Positions 25,381 to 34,440 of a stretch of 64,000 bases of DNA are shown here, one piece after another (within the stretch, counting starts at the first letter, position 1; each line of letters starts with the position of its first letter). The translations under genes were made by a program, and so were the position numbers. The stretch lies in the NCBI GenBank assembly GCA_019695335.1, contig JAIBAF010000005.1:1-64000 (forward strand). The letters run 5' to 3'. Below the pieces are notes generated by a model. That model did no database searches, was not told the DNA's origin, and saw only the letters and a program-made list of their open reading frames with translations. The DNA is from a bacterium. Lineage in GTDB: Bacteria; CLD3; SB21.

Positions 25381-27129
25381 ATGAAACAACCAAATGAATT
25401 CCGGGAATTTCTCCAAGACTTCATGATCGAAAGCCAGGAACTTCTTCAATCATTTGAAGAGAATCTGATGACGATTGAATCGATCGTTCGGCACAAGTCT
25501 TTTCATTTCAGTGAAATTCAAGAATCGGTTCAGGCAATTTTTCGGGCGGTGCATACGATCAAAAGCCTCGCAGGCATGATGGGTTTTGAGCAAATAAAAT
25601 CCTATACCCACGAAGCCGAATCGCTTTTGGATAAAGTACGTGACGGCTCGGTGGTTGTAAATAATGAAGTCATTGACGGTTGTTTTCAGATTCTCGACAC
25701 AATGAAAGTGCTGATACACGAAGTGCTCTCCAATGGCACTACCATCATTGTGGTCGACGATGAAATCAGCAAGCTTGACAAATTTTTTTCACGCTCTTCG
25801 GAGGATGCTCAAGGAAATAAAGCTTCTCAACCAAATGCTCCGGCTAAACCCAATTCGTCGGTGGACGGCAAAGAAGATACATCTAAAATAGCACACGGTA
25901 CAACGGTTCGGGTTGATACCAAGAGACTTGACGATCTTATTAATACCGTCGGCGAATTGATGATTAGCAAGAATCGTTTGATGAATATATCCAAATCGAT
26001 TGCCGAACTTAATTCACAACGGCAACGCATTGCCGCCGCCAACCATGAATCCGAAGCTGAACGTTCGCTTCACAATCAATTAACCGGAATTGTTGAGCAA
26101 ACAACCCGCCTGATCTTGAATCTTCAGGATGCCTCGATGAAGCTTCGCATGGTGCCGGTCGGATATACGTTACGTAAATTTCAACGCATGATCCGAGACA
26201 TTGCCAACAAAAGTCAAAAAGACGTGAGACTTAATTTGATTGGGGAAGAAACAGAAATCGACCGATCAGTTATTGAGCTGCTTGAAGATCCACTCTTGCA
26301 TATTATTCGAAACGCTATTGATCACGGAATTGAAAATCCCGACGAACGGGCCGCCAAAGGAAAACCGCGCGAAGGTAAAATTACTCTCAAAGCCTACCAG
26401 GAAAATAATCTCATTGTGATTGAAGCCAAGGACGATGGAAGAGGAATGGACGTCGAAACTATTTATCATAAAGCTGTCGAAAAAGGGTTAATCGAAGCAG
26501 GCCGGAATTTATCGGAGAGGGAGATTCTGAATTTGATTTTTATGCCCGGTTTTTCTACTGCGGCTCAAGTAACGGAATTATCCGGCAGAGGCGTCGGCAT
26601 GGACGTTGTAAAGAAAAATATTGTTAAGCTGAACGGGTTGATCGATATCCGAACTGAAGTTGATCGCGGAACTACGTTCATACTGAAGTTACCCCTTACG
26701 CTAGCCATCATGCAGGCACTTTTAGTGGAAGTCATTGGACAACACTATGCTTTGCCTCTTACCAACGTCATCGAAACCTTGCGTGTGGAACCATCCAGTA
26801 TCGAATTGGTTAACGGCGTCGAGACGATTCAATTACGAAACAGCGTTTTACCGATTGTTCGATTGAGTGAAATTTTAGGCCTGCCATCCGAACATTTCAC
26901 TAAAAAAATTTTCATTGTAGTGATCGGCCTGGCCGAAAACCGAATGGGATTGGTGGTTAGCGCTTTGACAGACCAACAGGATGTGGTCATTAAACCGCTT
27001 GGAGAATATCTGGAACATATCAAGGATTTTTCCGGCGCTACGATAATGGCTAACGGGGATATCAGCCTTGTTGTTGATATTGCCAGTATATGGAATCACA
27101 AAAATAAATACGTGGTCGAGGAAGAGTAA
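25381..27129 (+). CDS. cheA: Chemotaxis histidine kinase CheA (no P2 domain)
   Basis: 582 aa. P1 (HPt) domain with His58 in FRAVHTIKSLAGMMGF; a linker of about 50 residues at 130-175, too short for the usual P2 CheY-binding domain; P3 dimerisation (VRVDTKRLDDLINTVGELMI); P4 ATPase with HIIRNAIDHGIENPDERAAK, DDGRGMD and GRGVGMDVVKKNIVK; and a C-terminal CheW-like P5. All catalytic motifs are intact. CheA passes phosphate to CheY and CheB and is controlled by receptors through CheW. It is followed by the double-CheW gene after 17 bases. With P2 missing, phosphotransfer to the regulator should depend on direct P1 contact. Confidence 0.95.
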   Translation: MKQPNEFREFLQDFMIESQELLQSFEENLMTIESIVRHKSFHFSEIQESVQAIFRAVHTIKSLAGMMGFEQIKSYTHEAESLLDKVRDGSVVVNNEVIDGCFQILDTMKVLIHEVLSNGTTIIVVDDEISKLDKFFSRSSEDAQGNKASQPNAPAKPNSSVDGKEDTSKIAHGTTVRVDTKRLDDLINTVGELMISKNRLMNISKSIAELNSQRQRIAAANHESEAERSLHNQLTGIVEQTTRLILNLQDASMKLRMVPVGYTLRKFQRMIRDIANKSQKDVRLNLIGEETEIDRSVIELLEDPLLHIIRNAIDHGIENPDERAAKGKPREGKITLKAYQENNLIVIEAKDDGRGMDVETIYHKAVEKGLIEAGRNLSEREILNLIFMPGFSTAAQVTELSGRGVGMDVVKKNIVKLNGLIDIRTEVDRGTTFILKLPLTLAIMQALLVEVIGQHYALPLTNVIETLRVEPSSIELVNGVETIQLRNSVLPIVRLSEILGLPSEHFTKKIFIVVIGLAENRMGLVVSALTDQQDVVIKPLGEYLEHIKDFSGATIMANGDISLVVDIASIWNHKNKYVVEEE

Positions 27130-27146
27130 TTTTTTTGGAGAAATGT

Positions 27147-28415
27147 ATGTCAGTGGACGTTTTTAACAATCAGCTTGAAAAACACAGCCAGAACAGCGTA
27201 GCGGGAATACATTCCGAATCTATAAGGAACTCCATCGAAGAAAAATCATTTCAATATCATGAGCAGCTGTCGCAGGTCATTACTTTAAGTCTTAATGATC
27301 AACATTTTGCGATAAACCTGGAAATACTGAAAGAGATCGTTAACACTTTCAAAATTACAAAGCTTCCGGCCGTAACAAATAATTTTTACGGAGTCATGAG
27401 CCTTAGAGGGCAAGTCATTGGCGTCCTCAATCTTAAATCATGTCTTGGGATTGAACCTGTTTCTTATGGAGAGCATTCCGTTGTTATTGTCATTGAATAT
27501 GAAGGCAGCATGGTTGGTCTCATCGCAGACTCGATCAGCGAAATTCTTAATGTTCAGTCAAACCAGGTTGAAAAATTATCTGAAAAATTTTCAGGATCAC
27601 AGCAAGAATATTTTTCAGGCGTTATAAAGACGAAACAACGTTTGTACTCCATTATTGAACCTGAAAAAATTGTCGCTTCGCATATCCATATTCTACATCA
27701 ACAGGAGAGTATTATGACTGTAGCTCTTCAATCACGACAAACTACAGATCAGAACCAGATCGGTGAAACCGTTCAGCTGGTGACTTTTAAAATTCATTCC
27801 GATGAGTTTGCCGTGCCGATCTCTGAAGTTCAAGAGATCAATAAAGTGTTTGCCGTAACTCACGTCCCCAGAGCTCCGGAATTTGTCGAAGGAGTAATTA
27901 ATCTTCGCGGACAAATTGTACCGGTGATCAATCTGCGTGAGCGTTTTCAAATTGAGAAATCACCTAAAGATAAAAATACACGTGTGATCATCACGCTGCT
28001 TGAAGATAAGCGTATCGGGTTAATTGTCGATGCCGTTTCGGAGGTTGTCCGTGTACCGTCCGAATCCATTAAAAAAGCTCCGGCCGAAACGGTTGGCAGC
28101 GACAATGGCTTTATCCAGGGTCTTGTACAGGTTGGAAATCGATTATTGATTGTCCTGAAGCTGGAAAAAGTGCTGAGCCTTGAAGAGACCGCCGATCTTC
28201 ATAACATCAAGCAGTTATTGATCTCGAACGAGATGCCAAAAGAAGAAGATCATGAAGAGCAAACAGTAAGTGAAAAAAACGACGAGTTGCAGGCATCAAA
28301 CCCACTGAATGAAGTTATTGACGTACCCGTCATGCCTGAACCGAACAAGAAAAAGAAAATTGCCGTCAAAATTTTACGCAGGAAAAAATCTGCTTCTAAT
28401 CGCTCAAGAAATTAG
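27147..28415 (+). CDS. cheW: Double CheW coupling protein with basic tail
   Basis: 422 aa from ATG 27147; the frame extends to TTG 27135, but GGAG at 27137-27140 supports the ATG. It carries two CheW domains in tandem, about residues 45-180 ([20 protein letters not shown] ... [15 protein letters not shown]) and 210-350 ([20 protein letters not shown] ... [15 protein letters not shown]), where a normal CheW of about 160 residues has one. A C-terminal tail of 60-70 residues is first acidic and ends very basic ([19 protein letters not shown]). It should link the MCP to CheA; two domains in one chain could bridge neighbouring receptor/kinase units. Located between cheA and the MCP gene. Confidence 0.93.
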   Translation: MSVDVFNNQLEKHSQNSVAGIHSESIRNSIEEKSFQYHEQLSQVITLSLNDQHFAINLEILKEIVNTFKITKLPAVTNNFYGVMSLRGQVIGVLNLKSCLGIEPVSYGEHSVVIVIEYEGSMVGLIADSISEILNVQSNQVEKLSEKFSGSQQEYFSGVIKTKQRLYSIIEPEKIVASHIHILHQQESIMTVALQSRQTTDQNQIGETVQLVTFKIHSDEFAVPISEVQEINKVFAVTHVPRAPEFVEGVINLRGQIVPVINLRERFQIEKSPKDKNTRVIITLLEDKRIGLIVDAVSEVVRVPSESIKKAPAETVGSDNGFIQGLVQVGNRLLIVLKLEKVLSLEETADLHNIKQLLISNEMPKEEDHEEQTVSEKNDELQASNPLNEVIDVPVMPEPNKKKKIAVKILRRKKSASNRSRN

Positions 28416-28459
28416 TCCAGTATTTAGTATATAAAAGAACAAGTATGCAGGAGGGTGCC

Positions 28460-30673
28460 ATGTTAAAAAATCTTAAAATCGGGAACAAGATCATCGGATT
28501 GGTAGTACTTTTTTTGGTCTTGATGATCGCATGTGTCGGATATGGAATAGCAAAATTGATTGCTGTCGGTGAAGAGTTAAATCAGGTTGCGATGGCTGAT
28601 TTTCCTACCGTAAGGCAGATTAATGAATTGGAAGGGCTGAGGCTCGAGCAAACGCTCTTGATTGAGCGCATCCTTCGATTCGCCGGCGCCAGGAATGATC
28701 AAACTGCGAAAGAAGATTTCGAGAAAGTTAAAAAGCAGTACAAAGAATTGTCGACAGCCATGTCCAATGAAAGAAGGAAGCTGGAAACCAACGTTCGCCA
28801 AATATCTAAGAATTATCCGGAGTTAAAGGATGAATATGAACACATAACGCAACAACTCGAAGATGAAGCGCGCATGGTAGTGGGATTAGATCAAATTGTG
28901 AATGAAATTATTAATAACGTTGAATCGGGCAACTCCGGTGAGAAATTATTGCGGTTGATTGTCGAGATGGAAAAAGAAGATCAAAATCTTGATGACAACG
29001 GCAAAAAACTTATTGAACAGGTGACAGCCTTTACAGATTCATCCGCGAAGGCCGCTGAATCCGATGAACAATCGGCCAAAACGGGTTTAATTGTTATTAC
29101 GCTCATCAGCCTTGCTATCGGATTGGCTTTAGGCATTTTTATTACACGCAGTATTACCAAACCGATAGCTGTGGCCGTTGATGTAGCCGAAAAAGTATCT
29201 GAAGGAAATCTTGATATGCAGTTTGAAGTTGAGACTACGGAAGAAACCGGAAAGTTACTGTCAGCTATGAAACAAATGATCAGTTATGTAAAAGAAGCGG
29301 CTAATATTGCCGAGAAAATATCGGCCAACGATTTGCGCGTACACGTCAATCCTCGTTCAGAACAAGACGTACTCAATAACTCCTTACAGAAAATGGTGAC
29401 GAGCCTTCAGGATATTATTGAACAACTTGCCACTTCATCTACGCAAGTTGCTTCGACGGCTGAACAACTGGCGGCTAGCAGTACCCAGATATCAAAAGGC
29501 GCTGAAGAACAATCCAGCGCAACGGACGAAACTTCTTCATCGATGGAAGAAATGGCGGCGTCCATACAGGAAATTGCCAAAAACGCCGATTCGTTGTCAT
29601 CCAATGTTAACGAAACGTCGGCGTCCATTCAGCAAATGATTACTTCAATTCAATCAGTTGCAAAAAATACCGAAAGCCTGGCGGCGTCCGTAACAGAGAC
29701 TTCGTCGACCATTGAAGAAATGGCGGCCTCCATCGAGCAAGTGGCGGTTAACGCGAAAGAAGCCGGTAAGGCTTCTGAATCGGCCGTTCGCGAAGCTCAA
29801 GAAGGCGGTGTTGCGGTCAGTAATGTTCAGAAAGGCATGTCACAGATCGGTTCTTCGATCAATGATATTGTCAAAGTCATCCAAAAGCTGGATGACAGCA
29901 GCAAGAAAATCGGCAGCATAGTTGATGTGATCGACGATATCGCCGAACAAACCAACCTACTGGCACTCAATGCGGCTATTGAAGCGGCTCGTGCCGGTGA
30001 ACATGGACGAGGCTTTGCGGTCGTCGCCGATGAAGTGCGGAAATTGGCTGAACGATCCGCCGGTTCGGCTAAAGAAATCGTTACCCTGATCGAGGGAGTT
30101 CAACTGGACACCGCTGAAGCATTGAAGACGACGGCTAACGGCGCGATGATTGCCAAAGACGGTGAACGGCTTTCGGCACAGTGCAACGAAGCGTTGACTA
30201 AAATATTGCAGACGGTAACGCAGGCCAGCCGGATGATGAGTGAGATCAGCAAAGTGACGGAGCAGCAGGCAAAAGCGTCCGAACAAGTTGTCAAAGCTGT
30301 CGATAATATGAGTAAGTCCACGCAGATAGTGTCGTCCGCAACAAGGGAACAGTCAGTGGGCAGCCAGCAGATCATGAAAGCCGTTGAAGTGATGAACATG
30401 ATGACGCAGCAAGTATCGACGGCTACCGGTGAACAAAAACGCGGCGGTGAAATGGTAGTCAAAGCTGTCGAAAACATTGCCGGAATTTCCAGACAGAATT
30501 TATCTGCTGTCGGGCAGATTGTCACCGTCACTCGCGGGCTCAATACTCAAGCGGAAGACCTAAGAAAAATTACAACGATGTTCCGCTTAGGTAACGGCAA
30601 TGGCAACGGTAATGGAAATGGCCATCGGAACAGCAATTATCGGGATAAGGCCATGAGTTCGATGGAAAATTAA
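28460..30673 (+). CDS. Methyl-accepting chemotaxis protein, membrane-bound
   Basis: 737 aa from ATG 28460, preceded by AGGAGGG; an upstream in-frame ATG at 28445 overlaps this ribosome site. A membrane helix (about 8-30), a helical sensor region of about 175 residues, a second helix (about 208-232, [20 protein letters not shown]), HAMP, and a long cytoplasmic coiled coil with the highly conserved tip ([20 protein letters not shown] then [20 protein letters not shown]). The C-terminus has a GN repeat ([12 protein letters not shown]) and ends SSMEN, without the NWETF-type pentapeptide that tethers CheR in enterobacteria. It is the only receptor gene in the operon. The ligand is unknown; the helical sensor region suggests a four-helix-bundle type. 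Confidence 0.95.
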   Translation: MLKNLKIGNKIIGLVVLFLVLMIACVGYGIAKLIAVGEELNQVAMADFPTVRQINELEGLRLEQTLLIERILRFAGARNDQTAKEDFEKVKKQYKELSTAMSNERRKLETNVRQISKNYPELKDEYEHITQQLEDEARMVVGLDQIVNEIINNVESGNSGEKLLRLIVEMEKEDQNLDDNGKKLIEQVTAFTDSSAKAAESDEQSAKTGLIVITLISLAIGLALGIFITRSITKPIAVAVDVAEKVSEGNLDMQFEVETTEETGKLLSAMKQMISYVKEAANIAEKISANDLRVHVNPRSEQDVLNNSLQKMVTSLQDIIEQLATSSTQVASTAEQLAASSTQISKGAEEQSSATDETSSSMEEMAASIQEIAKNADSLSSNVNETSASIQQMITSIQSVAKNTESLAASVTETSSTIEEMAASIEQVAVNAKEAGKASESAVREAQEGGVAVSNVQKGMSQIGSSINDIVKVIQKLDDSSKKIGSIVDVIDDIAEQTNLLALNAAIEAARAGEHGRGFAVVADEVRKLAERSAGSAKEIVTLIEGVQLDTAEALKTTANGAMIAKDGERLSAQCNEALTKILQTVTQASRMMSEISKVTEQQAKASEQVVKAVDNMSKSTQIVSSATREQSVGSQQIMKAVEVMNMMTQQVSTATGEQKRGGEMVVKAVENIAGISRQNLSAVGQIVTVTRGLNTQAEDLRKITTMFRLGNGNGNGNGNGHRNSNYRDKAMSSMEN
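30590..30625 (+). repeat. Hexanucleotide repeat GGNAAY encoding the GN tail of the MCP
   Basis: Five units GGTAAC, GGCAAT, GGCAAC, GGTAAT, GGAAAT and a degenerate GGCCAT, coding (Gly-Asn)5-Gly-His. A tract of this kind can change length by slippage without frame loss, giving a flexible tail of variable length. Confidence 0.7.
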
Positions 30674-30703
30674 GACAGAAAAACTTCAAGAATGGAGACC
30701 GGT

Positions 30704-31585
30704 ATGATGGTGATAGATGAAATTCGTCGTGAAATTGCATCCCGATTTGGTTTTCGTGTGAACGCTCACAGGATGGATAGCCTTGAGGAAATAGTTCAGG
30801 CGCGTTCCATTAAAAACGGCTACAGTAATTATTTGGACTATATGGCTCATGTCTTGGTCGACAATAATCAAGAATGGCATAATCTAATCGATCGTTTAAG
30901 CGTGAAAGAAACCTATTTCTTCAGATCTCCGGGTCAATTCAGATTTCTGGAAGATCAAATTATTCCGAAATGGATCAAGGAAAAAAATTTTACCAGGAAT
31001 CATCAACATGAAAAACCATCCATTCGTATTCTTTCGGCTGGATGTTCGACGGGTGAAGAAGCCTATTCGATAGCAATGTCGTTGGCGAGCCGGTTACGTT
31101 ATCTGCAAGGATGGGATATTCATATCGATGCCTGGGATATTTCGGGCGATGCTATCGCTACGGGAATGAACGGGCGTTACCTGTTAACGCCCCGGCTTAA
31201 AAAATCGATCGACCACATGGATAGTTCTTACGAAGACAGGTTTTTCATTCGTGAGGAAAATGGGTGTGAAATTTGGTTGCAGACCATTCCCAAGGTCAAG
31301 CAGCTTATTTCCTGGTCTGTCAGAAATCTTAAAACCGATATTAGTTTTTACGCGGAACGCTATGATGTGATTTTTTGCCGCAATGTGTTGATCTATTTTG
31401 ATTACTCGGATCAGCAGGCCTTGGTTTCTTCTCTGGAACGCGCCCTTGCATTAGGAGGTTACCTGATGCTGGGGGATGCGGAAACGCTTCATCTTTACTC
31501 TCACTCGCTCGATTTAGTACCTGAATCTTCCGAATTAATTTACAAAAAAAACGGCTTCAACGAAGCGAAGACCAAAACCTATTAA
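30704..31585 (+). CDS. cheR: CheR-type protein-glutamate methyltransferase, copy 1
   Basis: 293 aa. The frame extends to ATG 30692, but that start overlaps the GGAG (30694-30697) which is placed correctly for the ATG at 30704. N-terminal helical domain (1-80), then the methyltransferase domain with the SAM-binding motif ILSAGCSTGEEAYSIAMSLA and the acidic DAWDIS strand, and the conserved FCRNVLIYFD. It methylates receptor glutamates with S-adenosylmethionine. It lies 30 bases after the MCP gene and 14 bases before a second, clearly different CheR. Two CheR genes in a one-receptor operon is unusual. Confidence 0.93.
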   Translation: MMVIDEIRREIASRFGFRVNAHRMDSLEEIVQARSIKNGYSNYLDYMAHVLVDNNQEWHNLIDRLSVKETYFFRSPGQFRFLEDQIIPKWIKEKNFTRNHQHEKPSIRILSAGCSTGEEAYSIAMSLASRLRYLQGWDIHIDAWDISGDAIATGMNGRYLLTPRLKKSIDHMDSSYEDRFFIREENGCEIWLQTIPKVKQLISWSVRNLKTDISFYAERYDVIFCRNVLIYFDYSDQQALVSSLERALALGGYLMLGDAETLHLYSHSLDLVPESSELIYKKNGFNEAKTKTY

Positions 31586-31599
31586 CACTCAATCACAAT

Positions 31600-32493
31600 A
31601 TGTCTAATACAACAACAACATCCGGGCGTACTAATAAAATAGCGGCTTTGTCCGATGATGAATTCCAGCTTTTACGGGATTTTATCAGTAAACATTTTGG
31701 AATTTATTATGACGATGAAAAGCGGTGGCTATTGGAGTCGCGATTGTCACGGCTTATGGAAAAAGAAACTATTTCGTCATTCTTCGGCTATTATCAACAC
31801 CTGATTCAAAAATTTTATTGCAATCAATCCTTTACCGATCCTGAATTCGTTAGTCTTCTTGGAGCGTTGGCGAACAACGAGACTTTTTTTCATCGCGAAC
31901 CCACAGCTTTTGAAGCTTTGTGGAAAAATGTTATTCCGAAATTTTACGATCAAGGCGAGCGTGAAATCAGAATATTATCTGCGGCTTGTTCATCCGGAGA
32001 AGAGCCGTACAGCATTGCCATACAATTTGAAGAAAAACGAAAAGAATTTCCGGGCCTTAAAATATCGGTCGTAGGACTGGATATTGATTTGATGGCTATC
32101 GGTCTTGCGACCAAAGGGATATATGCTGATTCTGCGTTTAGAGGAATCAGTGATCTTGCGATACATGACATGTACAAAAAGAATTTTGATTATGACAAAG
32201 ACCTGAACCAGTATCGTATCCGGAACGCTTTTAAAAAAGAAATCATCTTTATTCATGGAAACTTGATGAACAGCGAAATCATGCATTCACTGGGCCGTTT
32301 CCATGTCATCTTTTGCCGTAATGTTTTGATTTACTTCCATGATGATTGCAAAAGATCGGTACTTCAATATTTCGATGATATACTCAATCCGGGAGGAGCA
32401 CTGTTTCTCAGTTCGTCCGATCATTTGCCTCATATGGACGAATTTTTTGACAGGATGCAATATCATGGTCACCCGGTTTATTTTAAAGTTTAG
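31600..32493 (+). CDS. cheR: CheR-type protein-glutamate methyltransferase, copy 2
   Basis: 297 aa. Same family as the preceding gene but well diverged: SAM motif ILSAACSSGEEPYSIAIQFE, VGLDIDLMAIGLATKG, and FCRNVLIYFHDDCKR. All CheR hallmarks are intact. The N-terminal domain (LSDDEFQLLRDFISKHFGIY) is distinct from copy 1, and since this domain contacts the receptor, the two enzymes may modify different receptors or sites (inference). ATG 31600 follows copy 1 after 14 bases with no strong Shine-Dalgarno, so translation may depend on the upstream gene. cheB follows after 15 bases. Confidence 0.92.
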   Translation: MSNTTTTSGRTNKIAALSDDEFQLLRDFISKHFGIYYDDEKRWLLESRLSRLMEKETISSFFGYYQHLIQKFYCNQSFTDPEFVSLLGALANNETFFHREPTAFEALWKNVIPKFYDQGEREIRILSAACSSGEEPYSIAIQFEEKRKEFPGLKISVVGLDIDLMAIGLATKGIYADSAFRGISDLAIHDMYKKNFDYDKDLNQYRIRNAFKKEIIFIHGNLMNSEIMHSLGRFHVIFCRNVLIYFHDDCKRSVLQYFDDILNPGGALFLSSSDHLPHMDEFFDRMQYHGHPVYFKV

Positions 32494-32508
32494 GAGTGAT
32501 ATAAACAC

Positions 32509-33603
32509 ATGGAACGCAAGGCTAGAGTCATGGTAGTAGACGATTCGGCTTTTATGAGGAAAGCTATTACGCGAATCATTCAGACGGATTCAGCCTTTGA
32601 AGTCATTGCGACCGCCGATAACGGGCAAGATGCTCTTGATTTGTTATCAGCGATCAAACCTGATGTTATTACGATGGATGTTGAGATGCCGGGAATGAAT
32701 GGTCTCGAAGCGCTTAAGCTGATCCGTCAAAAATATACCATTCCGGTTATTATCGTCAGTTCGCTGGCTCAATCCGGGACCGATATGGCCATTCATTGTC
32801 TGGAGGCGGGCGCTTTTGATGTGGTTTGTAAACCGGAATCGTACGTCTCCATGAACATCAGCGAGATTTCGACCGATCTGCACAGGAAATTAAAAGCGGC
32901 CGTTTGTTTGCCCGATGACAAGTTGGAACAAGCCCGATATGAAAAAACAATATTGCCTTCTGATGCGAACAAATCGAAAAAACGGAAGCATTTCATTGCT
33001 TACGGCAAACAACGACTTATCACTATCGGTAGTTCCACCGGCGGTCCCGCCGCTTTGAATAAACTTTTATCGGTATTGCCGGAATCGTTTGAAGCCGGAA
33101 TAGTGATTGTTCAGCACATGCCGCCGGGCGGTTTTATTCAATCGCTGACCGAGCGATTGAACAGTTGTTCCGGTTTAAATATTCGAATGGCCAAAGATGG
33201 CGATACCATTAAAAATGGTTTGTGCCTTATTGCTCCGATTGGTGAGCATGTGATATTCGAAGAAAAAGGAAGTGACTACATTTTGAGAATGACAAAGTAT
33301 CCTAAAGATTCTCTTCATTGTCCATCCGTCAGTGTATTATTCGAATCGGCAGGACTTGTTGCCCGTGAAAACAACATTTCGTGTATCCTTACAGGAATGG
33401 GATCCGATGGAGTTAAAGGTTTGTATGCAGTACGTGAACATGGCGGCTGGGTTATTGCCGAATCGGAGGAGACGGCGATGATCTATGGGATGCCACGGTG
33501 TGCCGTAGAAGCGGGATTGGCCAACGATATACTCGCTCTGGAAAAAATTCCCGGCGCATTGATCAATCTCCTGCAGTTTCAGAGTGTCATGTCTGATGCG
33601 TAA
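32509..33603 (+). CDS. cheB: CheB receptor methylesterase/deamidase response regulator
   Basis: 364 aa. Receiver domain with phospho-acceptor Asp57 in VITMDVEMPGMNG, a linker with a lysine-rich piece (ANKSKKRKHFIAYGKQR), and the methylesterase domain with catalytic Ser176 (IGSSTGGP), His203 (VQHMPPG) and Asp300 (GMGSDG), spaced as in Salmonella CheB. It removes methyl groups from receptor glutamates and is activated by CheA. A GGAG ribosome site lies about 10 bases upstream of ATG 32509. Its presence with CheR gives a complete adaptation module; CheC, CheD, CheX and CheZ are not seen. Confidence 0.95.
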   Translation: MERKARVMVVDDSAFMRKAITRIIQTDSAFEVIATADNGQDALDLLSAIKPDVITMDVEMPGMNGLEALKLIRQKYTIPVIIVSSLAQSGTDMAIHCLEAGAFDVVCKPESYVSMNISEISTDLHRKLKAAVCLPDDKLEQARYEKTILPSDANKSKKRKHFIAYGKQRLITIGSSTGGPAALNKLLSVLPESFEAGIVIVQHMPPGGFIQSLTERLNSCSGLNIRMAKDGDTIKNGLCLIAPIGEHVIFEEKGSDYILRMTKYPKDSLHCPSVSVLFESAGLVARENNISCILTGMGSDGVKGLYAVREHGGWVIAESEETAMIYGMPRCAVEAGLANDILALEKIPGALINLLQFQSVMSDA

Positions 33604-33642
33604 ATATCATTCGTTCTTGTCATTTTAATTGGAGAGGCCCTT

Positions 33643-34407
33643 ATGAAAGCATGTTCAGTTGCCATGGGGTGTATTTTCGCGTTTTCGCTATACGGTCAGG
33701 AACCGCTGAGTGACAATTCTTTCTTAGTTGAACAAGCTTATAATCAAAAGCCACACGTTGTCCAACATTTTTTTACGGCGATTTATACCCGGTCTCACAA
33801 AGATTGGAATTTCGGCCTGACGCAGGAATGGCCACTTTTTGGGTCACAACATCAATTGAGTTATACCATTCCTTACACGAGGATCCATGCTTCGTCTGAA
33901 AATGGATTTGGAGATGTCAGCCTCATTTATCGATATCAATTGATCGAACATGAAGAGTCCTATTCGGTTGCACCGCGCTTTGCGTTGAAATTACCGACCG
34001 GCGATGAAGAAAAAGGTTTAGGCGAAGGTAAGGTTTCTTACGAATTAGTAATTCCGATCAGCAGAAAATGGAACGAACACTGGTCAACTCATCTGAATTT
34101 AGGAGTCCGATTGACGCCTCAAGCGGAGGTCGATTTAAAAAAGACGACGCTGACGAATTATGATGTAGGCGCCAGCCTGATTTTTGTGCCAAGATGGAAT
34201 TTAAACCTGATGATCGAATTTCTTACTCAATTCGAGGATCATGGTACGGAATACGAAACGATCCATACGATCAACCCGGGTATTGTGTATGCCTACAATG
34301 CCGGCAGTCTGCAAATCGTTCCGGGTATTGCATTTCCCATGCAACTCAACGGACACGATAAAATCAAGCGCATATTTTTTTACCTGTCTTTTGAACATCC
34401 CTTTTAG
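33643..34407 (+). CDS. Outer-membrane beta-barrel protein (transporter-like, MetA-pathway type)
   Basis: 254 aa with a short signal peptide (MKACSVAMGCIFAFSLYGQ). The rest alternates polar and aromatic residues in short strands (HQLSYTIPYTRIHA, GFGDVSLIYRYQL, YSVAPRFALKLPTGDEEKGL, WSTHLNLGVRLT, LQIVPGIAFPM) and ends in a phenylalanine (YLSFEHPF), as outer-membrane barrels do. The 'GFGDV...KLPTGDE' pattern resembles the putative MetA-pathway/phenol-degradation outer-membrane family, whose function is poorly known. It is 39 bases after cheB with a good ribosome site (GGAGAGG), so it belongs to the same transcription unit; it could export or sense something for the surface proteins that follow. 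Confidence 0.8.
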   Translation: MKACSVAMGCIFAFSLYGQEPLSDNSFLVEQAYNQKPHVVQHFFTAIYTRSHKDWNFGLTQEWPLFGSQHQLSYTIPYTRIHASSENGFGDVSLIYRYQLIEHEESYSVAPRFALKLPTGDEEKGLGEGKVSYELVIPISRKWNEHWSTHLNLGVRLTPQAEVDLKKTTLTNYDVGASLIFVPRWNLNLMIEFLTQFEDHGTEYETIHTINPGIVYAYNAGSLQIVPGIAFPMQLNGHDKIKRIFFYLSFEHPF

Positions 34408-34440
34408 GATTGAATTATAAAATTCAAATTGAGGTCGATC

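Noticed and set aside
30100-30543. 147-codon minus-strand open frame inside the MCP gene
   Set aside because: It mirrors the strongly conserved MCP signalling domain; the cysteine- and serine-rich product is typical of a shadow frame.
34410-34427. Inverted repeat TTGAATT-ATAA-AATTCAA as a terminator between the barrel gene and the repeat adhesin gene
   Set aside because: The stem is 7 bp of mostly A-T pairs and no T-run follows, so termination is unlikely; it may be chance in an AT-rich gap.
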